Source: Gilvimarinus gilvus
GTDB lineage: Bacteria > Pseudomonadota > Gammaproteobacteria > Pseudomonadales > Cellvibrionaceae
Reading direction: 5' to 3'
Length of the DNA: 64,000 nucleotides
NCBI RefSeq assembly: GCF_030518155.1
Contig: NZ_JAULRU010000823.1
Location: 62,001-126,000, forward strand
The notes under the pieces are model-generated. The model ran no database searches. It saw nothing but the letters and a program-made list of their open reading frames with translations, and was not told where the DNA came from. A program made the position numbers and the translations under genes. Of this stretch, positions 55,191 through 64,000 are shown piece after piece (positions within the stretch are counted from its first letter, which is position 1; every line of letters begins with the position of its first letter).

Positions 55191-55249
55191 GGTCTGAGGT
55201 CTGAGGTCTGAGGTCTGAGGTCTGAGGTCTGAGGTCTGAGGTCTGAGGT
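55184..55249. repeat. Tandem heptamer GGTCTGA, eight units
   Basis: Eight perfect units (55191-55246) plus a flanking CGTCTGA (55184-55190) that encodes the end and stop of fau. It lies between the convergent genes fau and ilvA. Confidence 0.9.
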
Positions 55250-55320
55250 TTTCCATTGTGGCCAATTAACATTTAATGACGTCAAGATCCGCACGGAATA
55301 ACTATTCGCACATTGCGAAG

Positions 55321-55356
55321 CGTCTGACGTCAGACGTCAGACGTCAGACGCCAGAC
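55321..55356. repeat. Tandem heptamer TCAGACG, reverse family
   Basis: CGTCTGA followed by three TCAGACG units and one diverged unit. It is almost the complement of the array at 55184-55249, so the joint region can fold into a long imperfect hairpin. It lies a few bases beyond the ilvA stop. Confidence 0.85.
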
Positions 55357-55364
55357 TTTTTCTT

Positions 55365-56879
55365 TTACCCCAAAAAATACTGATACGCTTCGTTATCGGT
55401 CTCTTCCCAAAACGGGTAGTTAATCTCGGCCAAAAACTTACGTACCTGAGCGCGCTCTTTAGGTGGCACTTCCATGCCCACCAGGACACGACCAAAAGCG
55501 GAGCCGTGGTTGCGATAGTGGAATAGCGATATATTCCAACGGCCGGCCACTTGCGTTAAAAACTGCAACAACGCACCGGGTCGCTCGGGAAACTCAAAAC
55601 GAAACACCATTTCGTCTTTCACCTCGGCGGCGTGACCACCCACCATATGCCGGATATGCAACTTGGCCAATTCGTTATCGGTCATATCCACAAGGTCATA
55701 GCCCTGCCCACGCAAGTCACTGACCAGCTCATCGCGGTCGGCGGGATCGGCGCTCACCTGAATACCGACAAAAATACGCGCTTTGTCGGTGTCAGCAAAG
55801 CGATAGTTGAACTCGGTAATACTGCGCCGACCCAACGCCTTACAAAATTCTTTATAGGCACCCGGGCGCTCGGGAATGGTTACCGCTAAAACCGCCTCGC
55901 GTTTCTCACCAATTTCGGTGCGCTCGGAAATATAGCGCAGGCGATCAAAGTTGATATTGGCCCCGCAATCAATGGCCACTAACGTCTGCCCTGTTATACC
56001 GTTTTCAGCGACGTATTTTTTTAAACCCGCCACACTCACCGCACCGGCAGGCTCAGCAATAGAACGCGTGTCTTCAAAAATATCTTTAATGCCGGCACAG
56101 ATCTCATCCGTGTTGACGGTAATAACGCCATCGATGGTCTTTTTCAAAATTCGAAAGGTTTCCTTACCAATTTGTGCCACGGCCACCCCGTCGGCAAAGA
56201 TCCCCACCTGAGGCAGCTTCACCCGACGGTTTTTCTCCAGCGCTGCGGCAAGACAGGCCGACTCTTCAGACTCTACGGCGAAGACTTTGACATCCGGGCG
56301 CACATATTTCACATAAGCAGCAACGCCGGCACAAAGGCCACCGCCACCCACAGCAACGAAAATAGCGTCGATATGCTTGGGGTATTGACGCAAAATTTCC
56401 ATGGCCACTGTGCCCTGCCCGGCAATCACGTCCGGGTCGTCAAAGGGATGGATATAGGTATAGCCTTTTTCAGCAATCAACTTTTGCGTGTAAGCCGCGG
56501 CCTCATCGAAGTTATCACCGTGCAAAACAACCTTTGCACCGCGCGCGCGCACCGCGTCCACTTTAATCGCGGGGGTCGTGCGTGGCATTACAATGACGGC
56601 TTTTACACCCAAGTGCTGCGCTCCTAGCGCCAGCCCCTGAGCATGGTTACCGGCCGACGCCGCAATAACACCACAAGCTCGCTCCTCTTCGGTCAGTTGC
56701 AACAACTTGTTATATGCTCCGCGAATTTTAAAGGAGAATACCGGCTGCAAATCTTCACGTTTCAGCAGAACGTTGTTATTGGTACGCTGGGAAATCAAGC
56801 GAGCCGACTCGAGCGGCGTCTCAATAGCTAAATCGTAGATGCGAGCGTTGAGAATACGTTTGATGTAAGAGTCGGCCAT
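55365..56879 (-). CDS. ilvA: Threonine ammonia-lyase (biosynthetic)
   Basis: A 504-residue PLP enzyme: threonine to 2-oxobutanoate, the first step of isoleucine synthesis. The PLP lysine is in FSFKIRGAYNK, the phosphate-binding loop in SAGNHAQG, and two ACT-like C-terminal domains (about 325-500) give feedback control. It is divergent from rpiA, with 140 bases between the starts. Confidence 0.96.
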   Translation of the reverse strand: MADSYIKRILNARIYDLAIETPLESARLISQRTNNNVLLKREDLQPVFSFKIRGAYNKLLQLTEEERACGVIAASAGNHAQGLALGAQHLGVKAVIVMPRTTPAIKVDAVRARGAKVVLHGDNFDEAAAYTQKLIAEKGYTYIHPFDDPDVIAGQGTVAMEILRQYPKHIDAIFVAVGGGGLCAGVAAYVKYVRPDVKVFAVESEESACLAAALEKNRRVKLPQVGIFADGVAVAQIGKETFRILKKTIDGVITVNTDEICAGIKDIFEDTRSIAEPAGAVSVAGLKKYVAENGITGQTLVAIDCGANINFDRLRYISERTEIGEKREAVLAVTIPERPGAYKEFCKALGRRSITEFNYRFADTDKARIFVGIQVSADPADRDELVSDLRGQGYDLVDMTDNELAKLHIRHMVGGHAAEVKDEMVFRFEFPERPGALLQFLTQVAGRWNISLFHYRNHGSAFGRVLVGMEVPPKERAQVRKFLAEINYPFWEETDNEAYQYFLG

Positions 56880-57020
56880 AGCAGTGCCTTAAATTAAGAG
56901 AAACAGAACCGCTGCATGATAAACAATTTGGCCATCGGTTACACGCACAGAAGCGTGACAGGCGCTGATAATTCGCGCACAACCGCTTATAATGGATTAA
57001 ACCGAACAAACGAGAGCACT

Positions 57021-57695
57021 ATGAATCAGGATCAACTCAAGCAAGCCGTAGCGCGCGCCGCCATCGACTACATTGCCCCCAAGTTGGAAAAAGACAGCAT
57101 CCTCGGTATTGGCACCGGCTCTACCGCCAACTTTTTTATCGATATGCTCGACGAGCTTAAGGATGATTTTGCCGGCGCCGTGGCCAGCTCCGACGCTTCG
57201 GCAACCAAGCTCAAAGCGCTCGGTATCGAAGTGCTGGATTTAAACGAGGTCAGTGAATTGGTCGCCTATATCGACGGCGCCGACGAGTCCAACGCACAAC
57301 TTGCACTGATCAAAGGCGGCGGCTCAGCCCTTACCCGGGAAAAAATTGTCCGCGCGGTGGCCAGGGAATTTGTCTGTATCGCCGACGAAAGCAAGTGGGT
57401 TTCGGTGCTGGGCGAGTTCCCATTACCGGTAGAAGTCATTCCTATGGCTCGCTCTTACGTGGCGCGCGAGCTGGTTAAGCTCGGCGGCGATCCGGTATAC
57501 CGCGAAGGCGTTGTCACCGACAACGGCAACGTCATTTTGGATGTTCACAACCTGTCGATTGTTAACCCCAAAGAGCTGGAGCTGCAAATCAACCAAATCA
57601 CCGGCGTAGTCGCCAATGGCTTGTTTGCCCAGCGTGGCGCCGACGTACTGCTGCTAGGTCGCAGCGACGCGGTGGAAAAGCTATACCCAAAATAA
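57021..57695 (+). CDS. rpiA: Ribose-5-phosphate isomerase A
   Basis: A 224-residue enzyme of the pentose phosphate pathway with [18 protein letters not shown] and [16 protein letters not shown] 57021 gives the standard N-terminus ([16 protein letters not shown]). It is divergent from ilvA, as in E. coli relatives. Confidence 0.97.
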   Translation: MNQDQLKQAVARAAIDYIAPKLEKDSILGIGTGSTANFFIDMLDELKDDFAGAVASSDASATKLKALGIEVLDLNEVSELVAYIDGADESNAQLALIKGGGSALTREKIVRAVAREFVCIADESKWVSVLGEFPLPVEVIPMARSYVARELVKLGGDPVYREGVVTDNGNVILDVHNLSIVNPKELELQINQITGVVANGLFAQRGADVLLLGRSDAVEKLYPK

Positions 57696-57708
57696 CGGTG
57701 TACGGTCT

Positions 57709-57751
57709 ACGGGGAACGAGCCGCAACCGTTAACCTTTAACCGTTCCCCGT
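57709..57751. repeat. Inverted repeat with GGTGAAC-family motifs after rpiA
   Basis: ACGGGGAACG (57709-57718) pairs with CGTTCCCCGT (57742-57751), around AACCGTTAACCTTTAACCG, a set of ACCGTTAA-type motifs akin to the heptamer array at 22128-22164. Confidence 0.6.
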
Positions 57752-57774
57752 TTATCGTCTTCTCGCCCTACCAA

Positions 57775-57811
57775 CAAAAAAGCCCGACCATCTCTGGCCG
57801 GGCTTTTTTGT
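57775..57811. terminator. Bidirectional terminator between rpiA and rpmG
   Basis: Stem AAAAAAGCCCG/CGGGCTTTTTT with a GGCC-rich inner part and T runs on both sides, between convergent genes. Confidence 0.9.
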
Positions 57812-57828
57812 ATCGGGTCAAAATCGAT

Positions 57829-57984
57829 TTACTTGATTTTGCCTTCTTTGTACATCACATGCTTGCGAGCAACGGGATCGTATTTTTTGATCTCCATTTT
57901 CTCAGGCATGGTGCGCTTGTTCTTGTCGGTCGTGTAGAAATGACCGGTACCGGCACTTGAATTCAAACGAATCTTCTCGCGCAT
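57829..57984 (-). CDS. rpmG: 50S ribosomal protein L33
   Basis: A 51-residue protein with [35 protein letters not shown] and the end MYKEGKIK, all as in L33. It lacks the four zinc Cys of some L33 types. GAGGAG lies eight bases upstream of ATG 57984. It follows rpmB after 16 bases. Confidence 0.96.
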   Translation of the reverse strand: MREKIRLNSSAGTGHFYTTDKNKRTMPEKMEIKKYDPVARKHVMYKEGKIK

Positions 57985-58000
57985 GATTTATTCTCCTCGA

Positions 58001-58237
58001 TTAGACTTTTTCACCGCGAGCGCGCAGTTCAGCCAATACGACTTCAATGCCACGCTTGTCGATAATACGCATACCTTTAGAAGAAACGCGCAACTTAACA
58101 AAACGCTTCTCGGCTTCTACCCAGAAACGATGAGAGTGCAAATTTGGCAAAAAACGACGCTTAGTGTGGTTTTTTGCGTGAGAAACGTTGTTTCCAGTTA
58201 CGGGACGCTTGCCGGTAACCTGACATACCTTAGACAT
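58001..58237 (-). CDS. rpmB: 50S ribosomal protein L28
   Basis: A 78-residue protein with [34 protein letters not shown] and the end [11 protein letters not shown]. It forms the usual rpmB-rpmG pair. ATG 58237 is chosen by family; longer upstream frame is not conserved. Confidence 0.96.
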   Translation of the reverse strand: MSKVCQVTGKRPVTGNNVSHAKNHTKRRFLPNLHSHRFWVEAEKRFVKLRVSSKGMRIIDKRGIEVVLAELRARGEKV

Positions 58238-58512
58238 GGAGTTGCCTCTTAACCAATTTATAACGCGCTGCGCCACCTGGGTGAGCATCGGCCCCGGTGG
58301 CCCAGAGCTGGATTCATTGAGCAGCCAATTTATACCAATGCGGCCTTTACTCGAGGGGTTCGAACGGTCCGAAAACTCCCAAGAGGGCCTTAATGGATGC
58401 CTTGTTCAGCAACCCGGCCGCGAAGAGCCGCGTTTTATACCAAAAGCGACCCTCAATAGCAACGCTTAGCTGCTTTTTTAGCCAAAAAAACTGGTTTTTG
58501 ACCCACGACGGG
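58238..58512. other. Promoter region of rpmBG
   Basis: About 275 bases between rpmB and the end of radC. It should contain the rpmBG promoter; no clear -10/-35 set or hairpin terminator for radC was identified. Confidence 0.4.
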
Positions 58513-59187
58513 CTAAATCAGCCCCCGCTCGGCGAACGAGGTCACACAGCCATCGCCCACAATCATATGATCGAGAACCCTCACCCCCACCAGCTCCAGC
58601 GCATCGATCAACTTGCGGGTAATACCCAAATCCGCCTGGCTGGGCTCCGCCACACCTGAGGGGTGATTATGGGCCAATATCACAGCCGCCACATTGTACT
58701 GCAGCACCAATTTGACCACTTCACGCGGGTACACACTGGCACTATCGAGAGTGCCCTCAAAGAGCGGCTCGTAGCGAATCAGCTGGTGTTGGTTATCGAG
58801 CAGTAGTAGCGCAAACACTTCTCGCTGGCAGTGGCGTAATTGAGACACCAAAAATTGCCGCACCGTGTCAGGGCTGGTGAGCACATCACCCGCGCGCAAA
58901 GACTCACCGAGATGGCGCCGCGCCATTTCCAGCACCGCAGCCAATTGCGTGTATTTGGCATCGCCAAGCCCTAACCCCGCACAAAAGCGATCGCGTGGAG
59001 CTTCCAGCAGCGGACGCAAACCACCAAACTGCACCAGCAACTCGCGGGCTAGGTCCACGGCCGACTTGCCGGCGCACCCGGTGCGTAAAAATATTGCCAG
59101 CAACTCGGCATCGGATAGAGCGCTGGCACCGCGCTCCAATAACTTCTCGCGCGGCCTTTCTGCCGCCGGCCAGTGTTGTATCGACAT
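58513..59187 (-). CDS. radC: RadC-family JAB-domain protein
   Basis: A 224-residue protein with an HhH-like N-terminal part ([23 protein letters not shown]) and a JAB/MPN+ domain with the metal site [15 protein letters not shown]. Despite the name its DNA-repair role is not proven. GGGAG lies about five bases upstream of ATG. It is divergent from coaBC, as in E. coli and Pseudomonas. Confidence 0.95.
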   Translation of the reverse strand: MSIQHWPAAERPREKLLERGASALSDAELLAIFLRTGCAGKSAVDLARELLVQFGGLRPLLEAPRDRFCAGLGLGDAKYTQLAAVLEMARRHLGESLRAGDVLTSPDTVRQFLVSQLRHCQREVFALLLLDNQHQLIRYEPLFEGTLDSASVYPREVVKLVLQYNVAAVILAHNHPSGVAEPSQADLGITRKLIDALELVGVRVLDHMIVGDGCVTSFAERGLI

Positions 59188-59441
59188 AGCAACTCCCTTG
59201 CACTGTAAAACGGTTATCGTCCCTGATTGCCCCTTGGGCCTCCTCTAGTAGTGTCGTCGCCCCTGTGGAAAATTCAAGTGATTATTAATTTACGTGCCGA
59301 GGCGGGTGCGATCCGGGCCATTGAATGTTATCTTTATGGAATAGGCGAGCAACTACTTACATACCCTGCAACGTAGGTCAGCGCTTACCACAGCAGCACC
59401 TGGCGAATTATAAAGCGGCGCGTTCGCGCGAAGGGAAAAGC

Positions 59442-60655
59442 ATGTCCACTCTGCAAAACAAGCGAGTACTACTGGGCGTTACCGGCGGTATCGCGGCCTA
59501 CAAGTCGGCCGAGCTGATTCGCGGGCTGCGTGAGCAAGGCGCCGACGTGGCGGTGGTCATGACGGAGGCGGCACAAGAGTTCATCACAGCGCTCACCCTA
59601 CAGGCTTTGTCGGGCAACCCGGTGCACACCTCACTGCTCGACCCCGCTGCCGAAGCCGCAATGGGCCACATTGAACTCGCGCGCTGGGCTGACAGGGTAC
59701 TGATTGCGCCGGCATCGGCCGACTTTATGGCACGCCTTGCCAGCGGCATGGGCAACGACCTGTTAACCACCATATGCCTGGCCACCCGAGCCCCGGTGAT
59801 GATTGCTCCGGCGATGAATCAAGCCATGTGGGAAAACCCCACCACTCAAGAGAATTTATCCACACTAAAAGCGAAACTCGCAGCCATTTACGGCCCTGGG
59901 GTAGGCAGCCAGGCCTGTGGCGAAGTGGGGCCCGGGCGAATGCTAGAGCCGTTGGAACTGGTAGAACAGCTGGCTGCGAGTTTCGAATCTGGCCTGCTCG
60001 CGGGCAAGCACGTTGTCATCACCGCCGGCCCTACCCGCGAAGCTCTCGACCCGGTACGCTACATTAGTAATCACAGCTCAGGTAAAATGGGCTACGCATT
60101 AGCGACTGCCGCTGTGGAGGCTGGTGCCAGGGTCACCTTGATCTCGGGCCCCAGTCAACTGCCCGCACCAGATCGGGTAGAATTCGTCAGTATCGACAGC
60201 GCAGAACAAATGCTGACCGCCAGCATGCAAGCTGCAGAACATTGCGACATGTTCATCGGCGGCGCCGCGGTGTGCGACTACCGCCCAGAGGCGATCAGTG
60301 AGCACAAAATAAAGAAGCAGGGGGAGGCAACCCTTACGCTGAGCCTCGTACCCAACCCAGACATCATTGCCAGTGTGGTAAAACAATACCCGGCCGTATA
60401 CAGCGTAGCGTTTGCCGCAGAAACTGAAAATGTACTGGAGTACGCGCGCGCCAAAAGAGTAAAAAAAGGCGTCCATTGTATTATTGCCAATGACGTTAGC
60501 GACGACCACATTGGATTTAACAGCGACGAAAACGCCGTCACCATTATTGACCGTTCCGGTGACATACGTCTCGATCAACGAAGCAAAGCGCAGCTAGCCC
60601 GGGATTTAATCGAGCTACTGGCAAACAAGAGTGAACAGGCTAAGGACACCACACC

Positions 60656-60659
<4 letters not shown>
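59442..60659 (+). CDS. coaBC: Phosphopantothenoylcysteine decarboxylase/synthetase
   Basis: A 405-residue bifunctional CoA enzyme. The N-terminal flavodoxin-like CoaC domain (about 1-190) has GVTGGIAAYKSAEL, the substrate Asn in PAMNQAMWENP and the lid Cys in GSQACGEVG. The CoaB domain (about 195-400) has ITAGPTREALDPVRYISNHSSGKMGYALA and the NDV motif. AAGGGA lies five bases before ATG 59442. Its stop overlaps the algC start (ATGA). Confidence 0.95.

Positions 60660-64000
<3,341 letters not shown>

Overview
The window looks like a piece of chromosome from a marine, polysaccharide-degrading gammaproteobacterium, most likely Cellvibrionales (Cellvibrionaceae-like). The reasons are gene order and gene content. 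ygfB-pepP-ubiH-ubiI stands divergent from a TIGR02449-type gene, zapA, 6S RNA and fau. gpmI is divergent from rhodanese-grxC-secB. ppk and ppx are convergent, coaBC-algC-argB is a block, and metK has a SahR-type regulator divergent from tkt. There is also a DUF6316-type protein and the remains of a GH43 xylosidase. The assignment to a family is an inference; no rRNA gene is present.

Layout. 1-16.9 kb is accessory and stress-related: an AI-2E-type exporter (cut by the left edge), a BON protein, a ferritin-like protein, a membrane XRE regulator, a GFA protein, a CNNM protein, a periplasmic sugar isomerase-like protein, DUF2254, a P-loop kinase, YqaE, PfpI, PhoD, LysR/DoxX/GST, a group II intron remnant and a YefM-YoeB toxin-antitoxin pair. 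This part holds most of the dispersed repeats and broken genes. 16.9-21.7 kb is a phosphorelay locus: a 1202-residue membrane PAS kinase, a single-domain receiver, and a receiver-GGDEF protein that has lost the GGDEF motif. 22.2-31.2 kb holds tkt and pgk on the minus strand, divergent from a methyl-cycle operon, sahR-like/metK/(S23-type protein)/ahcY/metF/DUF4156. 31.2-41.4 kb carries ppk, ppx, secB, grxC, rhodanese, gpmI, envC, ctpA and yibQ. 41.4-45.1 kb is a small sugar-related island: DUF6316, GH43 remnant, PhyH dioxygenase and MFS sugar porter. 45.1-64 kb is core housekeeping: hisBHAF, DUF3301, a cold-shock protein, ubiquinone hydroxylases, pepP, zapA, 6S RNA, fau, ilvA, rpiA, rpmB-rpmG, radC, coaBC, algC and argB (cut by the right edge).

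How the parts work together. MetK makes SAM, AhcY clears the SAH left after methylation, and MetF supplies methyl-folate; the ArsR-methyltransferase fusion in front, with a 15-bp-arm inverted repeat on its own promoter, fits SAH feedback control. Tkt, Pgk, RpiA and GpmI are central carbon steps. Ppk and Ppx make and break polyphosphate. EnvC, CtpA and YibQ act in the envelope.

Most notable signals: (1) interleaved inverted repeats (order A-B-A'-B') starting about where transcription of the sensor kinase should start; (2) an in-frame excision of the catalytic half of a GGDEF domain; (3) a MITE-like repeat found four times, three of them at the very 3' ends of minus-strand genes; (4) two families of heptamer repeats in intergenic gaps, one flanking an S23/IVP-type gene inserted between metK and ahcY; (5) a probable leaderless sahR transcript under a perfect operator; (6) dut absent between coaBC and algC, and epd absent between tkt and pgk.
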